Below are positions 1 to 7,250 of a stretch of 7,357 bases of DNA, one piece after another. Below the pieces are notes generated by a model. That model made no database searches. It was given only the letters and a program-made list of their open reading frames with translations, and had not been told where the DNA came from. The number at the start of each line of letters is the position of its first letter. Positions within the stretch are counted from its first letter, which is position 1. Origin of the DNA: Oscillospiraceae bacterium (lineage in GTDB: Bacteria > Bacillota > Clostridia > Oscillospirales > Ruminococcaceae). The DNA is taken from contig JAHHUA010000089.1 of NCBI GenBank assembly GCA_020024235.1, positions 1 to 7,357 on the forward strand, written 5' to 3'. The translations under genes were made by a program, and so were the position numbers.

Positions 1-15
1 AAAAAAAAATAAATT

Positions 16-21
16 GGTGAT
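16..21 (+). promoter_or_regulatory. Ribosome binding site of whiA (decides the start)
   Basis: GGTGAT is complementary to AUCACC at the 3' end of 16S rRNA and lies 4-5 bp before the TTG at 26. The pfkA site in this window uses the same GGTGA core with a TTG start. This site overlaps the alternative GTG at 17 and argues for the shorter, 304-residue protein. Confidence 0.65.
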
Positions 22-25
22 TAAC

Positions 26-940
26 TTGAAAAACGAAAAAGAAACTTTTACTTGGAAAGTGAAAAATGAAGTTTTCCAAAATAAACAATATAAATATAAA
101 TGCAAAATTCAGCAAGCTTACGGAATTTTAATGTTCGGAAGATCTTTCTGTGAAGAAAATATTTCTATTATAACCGAAAATAAAGGAGTTTCCAGACTAT
201 ATTCCAATGATATTTACGATTTAATTGGTATTTTAGGAACAGTTACAATCAATGAAATAAAACAAAGTGGTGGTAAAAGTACATTTTTGGTATCAGTTGA
301 CAATAGGGAAGACCGAAAAAAAATAATCGAATTTTTTGGTCATGATTCATCAACAAACCGCATTAACTATGATTTTCTTAAAACAGATACAGAAATGCAT
401 GCTTTTTTAAGCGGAGTATATCTTGCTTGCGGAATTATAACAGATCCTGCTAAGGCATATCAAATGGAATTTATTGTGAACAATGAAAATAGTGCACTAT
501 CTCTTTCGGATTTGCTTTTAATGTTTAAAATAAAGCATGGCATTATGCAAAGACGAAATCAGCACATCGTTTACATCAAAGACAGTGAACAGATAGAAGA
601 TATTCTCAACATCATCGGAGCTGTACAAAGTGCCTTTGAATTTATGGATGTAAAAATATACAAAGATATAAGAAACAATGTAAACAGACAAACCAACTGT
701 GAAACCGCCAATATAGATAAAACTGTCAAAGCTTCAGCTAAACAGCTTTCAGCTATTGAAAATCTCCGTGATACCATAGGACTTGAAAATTTGCCTGCAG
801 ATTTGCGGGAACTGGCAGAACTTAGACTTAATAACCCTGAAATGTCATTACGGGAACTGGGTGAAAATCACTCAATGAAACTTTCCCGTTCAGCGGTAAA
901 TTACAGAATGGAAAAACTTCTTTCCATGCAGCACAATTAA
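26..940 (+). CDS. whiA: WhiA, sporulation/division-type DNA-binding regulator
   Basis: Homolog of WhiA (YvcL in Bacillus), a DNA-binding protein with a degenerate LAGLIDADG homing-endonuclease fold and a C-terminal helix-turn-helix. It controls sporulation septation in Streptomyces and affects division and chromosome segregation in Bacillus; the family is not known to cut DNA. From the TTG at 26 the protein has 304 residues, near the usual 300-330. The LAGLIDADG-like stretch is AFLSGVYLACG at about 126-136. The most diagnostic part is DIRNNVNRQTNCETANIDKT at about 214-233, followed by the helix-turn-helix at about 273-300 (LRELGE...LSRSAVNYRMEKL). I chose TTG at 26 because GGTGAT (16-21) pairs well with the 16S rRNA end and sits 5 bp upstream. 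In-frame TTG at 14 and GTG at 17 have only an A-rich stretch before them. The next ATG is about 35 codons in and would remove conserved sequence. The N-terminal half is divergent, while the C-terminal half is clear. It is the first gene visible in the operon, 15 bp before dnaE. Confidence 0.92.
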   Translation: MKNEKETFTWKVKNEVFQNKQYKYKCKIQQAYGILMFGRSFCEENISIITENKGVSRLYSNDIYDLIGILGTVTINEIKQSGGKSTFLVSVDNREDRKKIIEFFGHDSSTNRINYDFLKTDTEMHAFLSGVYLACGIITDPAKAYQMEFIVNNENSALSLSDLLLMFKIKHGIMQRRNQHIVYIKDSEQIEDILNIIGAVQSAFEFMDVKIYKDIRNNVNRQTNCETANIDKTVKASAKQLSAIENLRDTIGLENLPADLRELAELRLNNPEMSLRELGENHSMKLSRSAVNYRMEKLLSMQHN

Positions 941-944
941 CAAA

Positions 945-950
945 AGAGGT
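945..950 (+). promoter_or_regulatory. Ribosome binding site of dnaE
   Basis: AGAGGT lies 5 bp before the ATG at 956, inside the 15-bp gap after the whiA stop. There is no space for a promoter, so dnaE is probably translated from the whiA transcript. Confidence 0.8.
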
Positions 951-955
951 AAGTT

Positions 956-3900
956 ATGAGTAATTTTGTACACCTGCATGTACATACAGAATATAGTTTG
1001 CTTGATGGAGCCTGTAAAATTTCCGAACTTTTAGACAAAGCTGTGGAAATGGGACAAAAAGCCATTGCTATTACAGATCATGGTGTAATGTATGGCGCAG
1101 TGGACTTTTACAAAAAAGCAAAAAAGAAAGGCATAAAACCCATCATAGGATGTGAAGTTTATGTATCTCCAAGAACCAGATTTGATAAAATTTATGGTAT
1201 GGATTCATCGCCATACCATTTGGTTTTGCTTTGCAAAAATAAAACAGGTTATCAAAACCTAATTAAATTGGTTTCTTTGGGATTTACAGATGGATTTTAT
1301 TCCAAACCTCGAGTAGATTTTGACTTGTTGCAGCAATATCATGAGGGTTTAATTGCTTTGTCCGCTTGTTTGGCAGGAGAAATCCCAAGACTTATTTCAC
1401 GGGGAAACTTCACTGAAGCTGTAAACACTGCAAACAAATACAAAAATCTGTTTGGTAAAGACAATTACTATATAGAAATTCAAAATCATGGAATAGATGA
1501 ACAAATAAAAATTCTCCCTCAGCTTTTTGAACTGTCCAAACAGACAGGAATAGGACTTGTAGCTACTAACGATGTACATTATATAAATAAATCCGACAGC
1601 AAAGTACAGGAAATTCTCATTTGCATTCAAACCAATAAAGTTTTAGGTGAAAAAAATGCTTTGGAATTTGAAACTGATGAATTTTACTTAAAAAGCTACG
1701 AAGAAATGAAAGAACTTTTCGGTAAATACCCTAAAGCTATTGAAAACACCGAAAAAATTGCCGATATGTGCGATTTTGACTTTGAATTTGGCATTACAAA
1801 ACTTCCTGTTTACACAGCTCCTGAGGGAAAGGACCCAATAGAATACTTTGATGAATTGTGCTATAACGGAGTTAAAAAAAGATATGGCAACAACATCACA
1901 GATGAAATAAGAGAACGGCTTAATTACGAAATGAACATAATTAAGAAAATGGGTTATGTAACTTATTTTCTTATTGTTTTTGATTTTATTAACTATGCTA
2001 AATCAAAAGGTATACCGGTAGGCCCAGGCAGAGGCTCCGGGGCAGGAAGTTTAGCTGCATATTGTATGGGAATAACAGGAATTGACCCTATGCAATACAG
2101 CCTGATGTTTGAACGTTTTCTAAATCCCGAAAGAATAAGTATGCCTGACTTTGATATAGATTTTTGCTATGAAAGACGGCAGGAAGTCATTGATTATGTA
2201 ATAGAAAAATATGGCAGTGACCATGTGGCACAGATTATAACTTTCGGAACTATGGCAGCAAGGGGTTCTATCAGAGATGTAGGCAGAGTTATGGGACTAA
2301 GCTACGGATTTGTAGACAATATAGCTAAACAAATACCCTCTGAGCCTAATATGACAATAAAAAAAGCTTTGGATTTATCAGAAAGCCTCCACTATGAATA
2401 TGAACATGACACACAGGTTAAAGAACTTGTTGACACTGCAATGAAAATAGAGGGAATGCCGCGACACAGCTCCACACATGCAGCAGGAGTTGTTATCACA
2501 GCAAATCCTGTTGACACCTATGTGCCTTTGCAGTCAAACGACGGCTCCATAGTTACTCAATATACCATGGGAACTTTGGAAGAACTGGGACTTCTGAAAA
2601 TGGACTTTTTAGGACTGAGAAACCTCACCGTTATCAGAGATACAGAAAATGAAATACGCAAAACCCTTTCAAATTTTGATATAGAAAAAATTGATTTACA
2701 GGATGAAGAAGTCTATAAAATGTTCAGCAGCGGAAAAACTTTTGGAGTTTTTCAGTTTGAGTCAGGTGGTATGAGGCAGGTTTTGCTTCAAATTAAGCCT
2801 AAATGTCTGGAAGATTTAATAGCTGTAATTTCCCTATATCGCCCGGGACCTATGGACTCCATACCTACTTATGTAAAAAACAGACAAAATCCACAGGATA
2901 TTCATTATAAACACCCATTGCTAAAGCCTATTTTGGAAGTAACTTGCGGATGTATTGTTTATCAGGAACAGGTAATGCAGATATTTCGCACATTGGCAGG
3001 CTATTCTTACGGCAGAGCTGACCTTGTAAGGCGAGCTATGGCTAAAAAGAAAGCTGACATAATGGAAGGGGAACGCAACAGCTTTATTTACGGAGACCCT
3101 GAGGGAAAAAACGGCTCACCCTGTTTAGGCTGTCAGGCTAACGGAATATCTCCTGAACTTGCAAATGAGCTTTTTGATGATATGAGCTCATTTGCCTCCT
3201 ATGCTTTTAACAAAAATCATGCTGCCCCATATGCTTTGCTGGCTTATGAAACCGCATTTTTAAAATGCCATTATCCTGCCCAATACATGGCTGCTCTTTT
3301 GACAAGTGTAATTGACAACACTGATAAAATCATTGAGTATATATCAGAGTGCAATCGAATTAATATAAAAGTTTTGCCACCGGATATTAATGAAAGCTTT
3401 TTAAATTTCACAACACAGGGCAATTCAATCAGATTTGGGTTATTAGCAATTAAAAATCTAGGAAGAAATGTGATTAATTCCATTATAGAAGAAAGAACCA
3501 AAAACGGTGTCTACAAAAATTTTATAGACCTTATGGAAAGAAACAATCAGCGTGATTTAAACAAGCGAGCTATTGAAAGTCTGATTAAATCTGGAGCTAT
3601 TGATAATTTAGGATATAACCGTCATGAAATGCTGGAATCTTTTGAAACAGTTTCCAATGACATAAACAGGTTTAATAAAACCAAAGACACAGGGCAGATG
3701 AGTTTTTTTGGAGAACAATATGAAAACTCTTTTTCATATGAAATAAAAAAATATGATGAATACAGTGAAATTCAGCTTTTATCTATGGAAAAAGAAAGTA
3801 CAGGGCTTTATGTTTCAGGACACCCTTTGGAAAATTACACAGAATTATCACATAAAATTAGAGCTTACACATTTGAAAAATTAAACCATAACACTTCATT

Positions 3901-4447
3901 AAATACCGGAAACACCATAAGCCTAATCGTTATGGTTACAGATATAAAAACAAAAAACACAAAAAATAATGAATTAATGGCATTTGTTCAGGCTGAAGAT
4001 ATGACAGGAAAAGGTGAAATTATATTTTTTCCACAAGTTTATTCAGTTTATGGAACACTGCTGAGAAGTCAAAAGGTTTTAGTTATAAACGGAAAAACCG
4101 ATAAAAAAGACGATGACCTTAAAATTATTTGTAATAATGTGAAACTTGCGGAAAACTACGTCACTGAAAAAAAAGAATTTACTGCACCTACAGCAAAAGA
4201 ACCTTCTGCTGGCCCCAAAAAACTATACTTAAAACTGCCTTCAAAAGATTCTGTACAAATGAGCAAAATTACCAGTCTTCTTGAGTATTTTAATGATGAA
4301 CAGGAGAAAAACCTGCCTGTATTTGTTTACTTTAATGATACAAAAAAGACCATGATAGCTCCAAAAAAAATGTGGGTACAGCTTTGTGATGTCCTTATAA
4401 ATGAGGCTAAATATATTCTTGATGATGACAGTGTTAAATTAATATAA
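956..4447 (+). CDS. dnaE: DNA polymerase III subunit alpha (DnaE)
   Basis: C-family replicative polymerase, 1163 residues, full length. Clostridia usually also carry PolC, and DnaE then extends primers on the lagging strand; PolC is not in this window. Domains in order: an N-terminal PHP domain (about 5-210) with candidate metal ligands H8, H10, D17, H42, E67, H88, C138, D206 and H208; the palm with GPGRGSGAGS (356-365), PDFDID with catalytic D398 and D400, and third aspartate D550 in MDFLGL; RHSSTHAAG (503-511); fingers with YRPGPMDS and YQEQVMQIFR, RRAMAKKK and FNKNHAAPYALLAY; a helix-hairpin-helix region (about 815-900); the clamp-binding motif QMSFF (914-918); an OB fold (about 985-1068); and a lysine-rich linker plus C-terminal domain ending SVKLI. 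The PHP site appears intact, so a PHP nuclease activity is possible, but this is inferred. A finger-region insertion near 711-727 carries CLGC. The ATG start has a good ribosome binding site, and the conserved HLHVHTEYS begins at residue 6. Confidence 0.98.
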   Translation: MSNFVHLHVHTEYSLLDGACKISELLDKAVEMGQKAIAITDHGVMYGAVDFYKKAKKKGIKPIIGCEVYVSPRTRFDKIYGMDSSPYHLVLLCKNKTGYQNLIKLVSLGFTDGFYSKPRVDFDLLQQYHEGLIALSACLAGEIPRLISRGNFTEAVNTANKYKNLFGKDNYYIEIQNHGIDEQIKILPQLFELSKQTGIGLVATNDVHYINKSDSKVQEILICIQTNKVLGEKNALEFETDEFYLKSYEEMKELFGKYPKAIENTEKIADMCDFDFEFGITKLPVYTAPEGKDPIEYFDELCYNGVKKRYGNNITDEIRERLNYEMNIIKKMGYVTYFLIVFDFINYAKSKGIPVGPGRGSGAGSLAAYCMGITGIDPMQYSLMFERFLNPERISMPDFDIDFCYERRQEVIDYVIEKYGSDHVAQIITFGTMAARGSIRDVGRVMGLSYGFVDNIAKQIPSEPNMTIKKALDLSESLHYEYEHDTQVKELVDTAMKIEGMPRHSSTHAAGVVITANPVDTYVPLQSNDGSIVTQYTMGTLEELGLLKMDFLGLRNLTVIRDTENEIRKTLSNFDIEKIDLQDEEVYKMFSSGKTFGVFQFESGGMRQVLLQIKPKCLEDLIAVISLYRPGPMDSIPTYVKNRQNPQDIHYKHPLLKPILEVTCGCIVYQEQVMQIFRTLAGYSYGRADLVRRAMAKKKADIMEGERNSFIYGDPEGKNGSPCLGCQANGISPELANELFDDMSSFASYAFNKNHAAPYALLAYETAFLKCHYPAQYMAALLTSVIDNTDKIIEYISECNRINIKVLPPDINESFLNFTTQGNSIRFGLLAIKNLGRNVINSIIEERTKNGVYKNFIDLMERNNQRDLNKRAIESLIKSGAIDNLGYNRHEMLESFETVSNDINRFNKTKDTGQMSFFGEQYENSFSYEIKKYDEYSEIQLLSMEKESTGLYVSGHPLENYTELSHKIRAYTFEKLNHNTSLNTGNTISLIVMVTDIKTKNTKNNELMAFVQAEDMTGKGEIIFFPQVYSVYGTLLRSQKVLVINGKTDKKDDDLKIICNNVKLAENYVTEKKEFTAPTAKEPSAGPKKLYLKLPSKDSVQMSKITSLLEYFNDEQEKNLPVFVYFNDTKKTMIAPKKMWVQLCDVLINEAKYILDDDSVKLI
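3161..3195 (+). repeat. Perfect 10-bp inverted repeat inside dnaE
   Basis: GCAAATGAGC at 3161-3170 and GCTCATTTGC at 3186-3195 are exact reverse complements. One further T-A pair (3171/3185) makes an 11-bp stem with a 13-nt loop. It lies in coding sequence for about residues 736-747, and no T-run follows, so it is not a classical terminator. Any function is unknown and chance is a fair explanation. Confidence 0.55.
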
Positions 4448-4448
4448 G

Positions 4449-4460
4449 AAGGTGAACCTT
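4449..4460 (+). promoter_or_regulatory. pfkA ribosome binding site within an inverted repeat
   Basis: AAGGTGA (4449-4455) is a strong ribosome binding site 7 bp before the TTG at 4463. It is the left half of AAGGTGAACCTT, which in RNA could fold as an AAGG/CCUU stem with a UGAA loop and mask part of the site. The site supports the TTG start; the hairpin's effect on translation is only an inference. Confidence 0.7.
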
Positions 4461-4462
4461 AA

Positions 4463-5431
4463 TTGAAAGAAATCAAAACAATAGGTATTTTAACCAGTGG
4501 AGGCGATGCTCCGGGCATGAATGCTGCTATCAGAGCTGTAGCCAGAACCGCTCTTTATAATAATTTAAGAGTTGTGGGAATAAGGCGAGGGTTTTCAGGA
4601 CTTATAAATGGTGATATTTATGAAATAAATTTAAGAAGTGTAAAAAATATAATTATGCTTGGAGGAACTATTCTGTATTCCGCACGCTGTCCTGAATTTA
4701 TGACAGAGTCAGGTGTTCAGAGAGGCACCGAAATATGTAAAGAAGCCGGAATAGATGCAGTATGCGTTCTCGGAGGCGATGGTTCTTTTAAAGGTGCTGC
4801 ATCTCTTGCTGAACACGGAATACCATGTATAGGTATACCATGCACCATTGACAATGATATTTCTGCCTCCGATTATACAATAGGATTTGATACGGCTGTA
4901 AACACTGCCATAGATATGGTGGATAAAATCCGTGATACTTCACAATCCCATGACAGATGTTCTGTTGTAGAAGTTATGGGAAGACATGCAGGCTATATTG
5001 CTTTGGAAACCGGTGTTTCCTGTGGAGCTACCGCAATTTTGGTTCCTGAACTTCCACTGGATCTAGATTCTGTTTCTGATAAAATTCTTACATCACTCAG
5101 AAGTGGAAAACAAAACTTTATAATAGTAGCTGCAGAGGGTGTAGGTGATAGCTCTGTAATTGCTGAAGAAATACAAAAAAAAGTTGGAATCGAAACAAGA
5201 CTTACTGTACTCGGCCATGTGCAGAGAGGCGGACATCCTACAGCAAAAGACCGCTCTATAGCAAGTTTTATGGGGCATTACGGAGTGGAACTTCTTCTTA
5301 ATGGAAAATTCAACAGAGTTGTTGTCAGTCAAAACGGTAAAATCATGGATTTGGATTTTAAATCAGCTTTTAATATGAAAAAACATTTGGATATGGAACT
5401 TTACAGAGCATCTCAGGAAATATCAATTTAA
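4463..5431 (+). CDS. pfkA: 6-phosphofructokinase (ATP-dependent type)
   Basis: Cytoplasmic glycolytic enzyme that phosphorylates fructose 6-phosphate to fructose 1,6-bisphosphate; the family is a homotetramer. At 322 residues it is a full-length short bacterial PFK. Visible motifs are GGDAPG (13-18), ARCPEF with R75, GGDGS (104-108), TIDND (128-132) with catalytic D130, R165, MGR (172-174), AAEG with E225, R246, and GHVQRGG (251-257) with H252 and R255. Glycine G107 after D106 matches ATP-using enzymes; pyrophosphate-using ones usually have Asp there. Two features are odd. The residue before TIDND is C127, where ATP-type enzymes have Gly and pyrophosphate types Lys. In the effector pocket, positions equal to Bacillus E187 and R211 read T190 and S214, while R24, R28, R157 and K216 are kept. 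The TTG start is required because the first internal ATG falls in the GGDAPGM motif. It sits 15 bp after dnaE and 10 bp before recQ. Confidence 0.97.
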   Translation: MKEIKTIGILTSGGDAPGMNAAIRAVARTALYNNLRVVGIRRGFSGLINGDIYEINLRSVKNIIMLGGTILYSARCPEFMTESGVQRGTEICKEAGIDAVCVLGGDGSFKGAASLAEHGIPCIGIPCTIDNDISASDYTIGFDTAVNTAIDMVDKIRDTSQSHDRCSVVEVMGRHAGYIALETGVSCGATAILVPELPLDLDSVSDKILTSLRSGKQNFIIVAAEGVGDSSVIAEEIQKKVGIETRLTVLGHVQRGGHPTAKDRSIASFMGHYGVELLLNGKFNRVVVSQNGKIMDLDFKSAFNMKKHLDMELYRASQEISI

Positions 5432-5435
5432 GGAG
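5430..5435 (+). promoter_or_regulatory. Ribosome binding site of recQ
   Basis: AAGGAG begins inside the pfkA stop codon (TAA at 5429-5431) and lies 6 bp before the TTG at 5442. The overlap suggests translational coupling between pfkA and recQ. It supports the TTG start, since no other start with a matching site is near. Confidence 0.85.
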
Positions 5436-5441
5436 CAAAAA

Positions 5442-7247
5442 TTGACAGAATATATATACTCTATATTAAAAAAATATTATGGTTATGATGAATTCAGACA
5501 GGGTCAGGAAGAAATCATAAAAAATATACTAAAAGGCAAAGATGTAATGGCAGTAATGCCTACAGGGTCGGGAAAATCAATTTGTTACCAAATTCCTGCT
5601 ATTGCTTCCGACGGAATTACTTTGGTTATATCACCACTTATCTCACTTATGAAAGACCAGGTTTTTTCCCTTAATCAAATTGGAGTCAGAGCAGCTTATT
5701 TAAACAGTTCTCTTTCTTTTAATCAGTTCAGAAAAGCTATTGAAAATGCCAAAGCCGGTATATACAAAATTATATATGTGGCTCCGGAAAGGCTTTTAAC
5801 TGATTACTTTTTAAACTTTGCTTTAAATGCAAATATCAGTATATTGGCTGTTGATGAGGCTCACTGTATATCACAGTGGGGACATGATTTCAGACCCAGC
5901 TATACTCAAATACATGAATTTGTGGATCTTCTGCCAAAAAGACCTGTTATTGCAGCTTTTACTGCCACTGCAACTTCAAGGGTAAAACAGGATATAGCTT
6001 CTCAGCTTCATTTAAAGGATTATTTCACTGTGAGCACAGGCTTTGACAGAAAAAACCTGCATTTTGCAGTGGAAAAACCTGTTGACAAAAAATCTTATAT
6101 TTTAACATATTTAAAAAATATAAAATATAACTCAGGAATCATATACTGTGCCACCAGAAAACAAACAATAGAAGTTTATGAGTTTTTAAAAGCCAATGAC
6201 ATATGTGCTGGAATTTATCATGGGGGACTTAATGATGATGAACGAAACAAAAATCAAGATGATTTTATTTATGACAATATAAATATTATGGTTGCTACCA
6301 GTGCTTTTGGAATGGGAATTGATAAACCTGATGTTTCATTTGTCATACATTACGCACTCCCACTTAATATTGAAGAATACTATCAGCAGGCGGGCAGAGC
6401 AGGCAGAGATGGAAATCCGGCTGACTGTATTTTGCTTTACAGTGGCTCTGATGTGAGAATGAATAAATTTCTCATAGAAAAAGGTATAGAGGATTCTGAG
6501 GGAATCAGTGATGAACAAAAAAAATCCCTCATTATTTCAGAAGAAGAAAAACTTAAACTTATGACTTATTATTGCACTACTGCAAACTGTCTGAGGAAAT
6601 ATATTCTTAATTATTTTGGCGAAACTGCTTCAGACAACTGTGGAAATTGCTCATACTGCAAGAGAAAATATAATTTTGACTGTATAAATAATGACAGTAA
6701 AAATATATTAAAAGTTATTTATGAAACCGGTGAACATTACGGCAAAAATATGTTAGCTGATATAGTTTTAGGCAATGACAAAAATACCAGAATTTCCCAA
6801 GCGGGTTTTGATGCTTTACCGGAATACGGTTGTATGAGCCGATATTCAAAAGGGGATTTTCTCAGAAATATAAAATGGCTTGATGACAATAATTATATTT
6901 ATTTTACCGATGACCAATATAAAATTATAAAAATAACTCCTCGAGGAATGGCTTTGTTTCAAAGGAAAAGCACAAAAATTGTCAATTCTATCAAAAATAA
7001 AATTTTTGGAAATTCCGACAGCCAGTATGATTCAAAATTGGAAAATGAGCTTATGGAATTTAGAAAGAAAACAGCCCAAAAACTGGGTATGCCTGCATAT
7101 ATTATATTTAATGACAGCACTTTAAAGGAACTTGTAACATATAAACCTAACGAACTAAATAAACTTTTTTATATAAAAGGTCTGGGTGAAAACAAAATAA
7201 ACAAATACGGAAAAAGCATTATAGAAATTATAACTAAATATCAATAA
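5442..7247 (+). CDS. recQ: ATP-dependent DNA helicase RecQ
   Basis: Superfamily 2 helicase unwinding DNA 3' to 5', used in recombination and repair of stalled or gapped forks. The 601 residues match the full-length bacterial form (E. coli RecQ is about 609). Seen in order: motif 0 FRQGQ (18-22), Walker A TGSGKS (41-46), ISPLISLMKDQ (63-73), DEAH (138-141) followed by the aromatic-rich loop SQWGHDFRPSY (144-154), TATAT (174-178), IIYCATRK, ATSAFGMGIDKPDV (285-298) and QQAGRAGRDG (315-324) with the arginine finger. The zinc-binding part has C383, C400, C403 and C406 with the spacing known from E. coli RecQ. A winged-helix RQC region follows (about 415-510), then a C-terminal HRDC domain (about 527-601). 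The TTG start is supported by AAGGAG; the first internal ATG (residue 36) would remove motif 0. It is the last gene of the operon, directly before the terminator. Confidence 0.98.
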   Translation: MTEYIYSILKKYYGYDEFRQGQEEIIKNILKGKDVMAVMPTGSGKSICYQIPAIASDGITLVISPLISLMKDQVFSLNQIGVRAAYLNSSLSFNQFRKAIENAKAGIYKIIYVAPERLLTDYFLNFALNANISILAVDEAHCISQWGHDFRPSYTQIHEFVDLLPKRPVIAAFTATATSRVKQDIASQLHLKDYFTVSTGFDRKNLHFAVEKPVDKKSYILTYLKNIKYNSGIIYCATRKQTIEVYEFLKANDICAGIYHGGLNDDERNKNQDDFIYDNINIMVATSAFGMGIDKPDVSFVIHYALPLNIEEYYQQAGRAGRDGNPADCILLYSGSDVRMNKFLIEKGIEDSEGISDEQKKSLIISEEEKLKLMTYYCTTANCLRKYILNYFGETASDNCGNCSYCKRKYNFDCINNDSKNILKVIYETGEHYGKNMLADIVLGNDKNTRISQAGFDALPEYGCMSRYSKGDFLRNIKWLDDNNYIYFTDDQYKIIKITPRGMALFQRKSTKIVNSIKNKIFGNSDSQYDSKLENELMEFRKKTAQKLGMPAYIIFNDSTLKELVTYKPNELNKLFYIKGLGENKINKYGKSIIEIITKYQ

Positions 7248-7250
7248 TCT

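Noticed and set aside
1..13. A-rich start with TAA at 10-12, possibly the end of an upstream gene such as yvcK
   Set aside because: Thirteen bases are too few to identify a reading frame; only gene-order knowledge suggests it.
571..777. Open frame on the - strand within whiA (68 residues)
   Set aside because: It lies wholly inside a well-supported gene, has no recognisable domain and no clear ribosome binding site; it is a shadow frame.
1061..1096. Imperfect hairpin (GCCAT..ATTACA / TGTAAT..ATGGC) in the PHP coding region of dnaE
   Set aside because: It has an uneven internal loop and lies over codons fixed by the conserved TDHG motif; likely chance.
1397..1630. Open frame on the - strand within dnaE (77 residues, hydrophobic)
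   Set aside because: It overlaps conserved PHP-domain coding sequence. Its hydrophobic look comes from reading AT-rich DNA in reverse.
3271..3501. Open frame on the - strand within dnaE (76 residues)
   Set aside because: Shadow of the dnaE frame with no supporting signal.
4419..4448. TTGATG and TATAAG before pfkA as a possible promoter
   Set aside because: Spacing is 18 bp and the start of transcription would fall on the ribosome binding site, so a useful leader is unlikely.
5093..5332. Open frame on the - strand within pfkA (79 residues)
   Set aside because: Overlaps the conserved C-terminal part of pfkA and has no recognisable family features.
5442..5467. TTGACA at the recQ start followed by AT-rich sequence, resembling a promoter
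   Set aside because: The match comes from the TTG ACA start codons. The best -10-like hexamer (TATATT at 5462) has a spacer of only 14 bp, and transcription would begin inside the gene.
6082..6111. TTGACA with CATATT 18 bp later inside recQ
   Set aside because: The -10 match is poor (4 of 6), the DNA is conserved coding sequence, and no downstream gene start needs it.
6336..6518. Open frame on the - strand within recQ (60 residues)
   Set aside because: Covers the RecQ motif VI coding sequence; no independent support.
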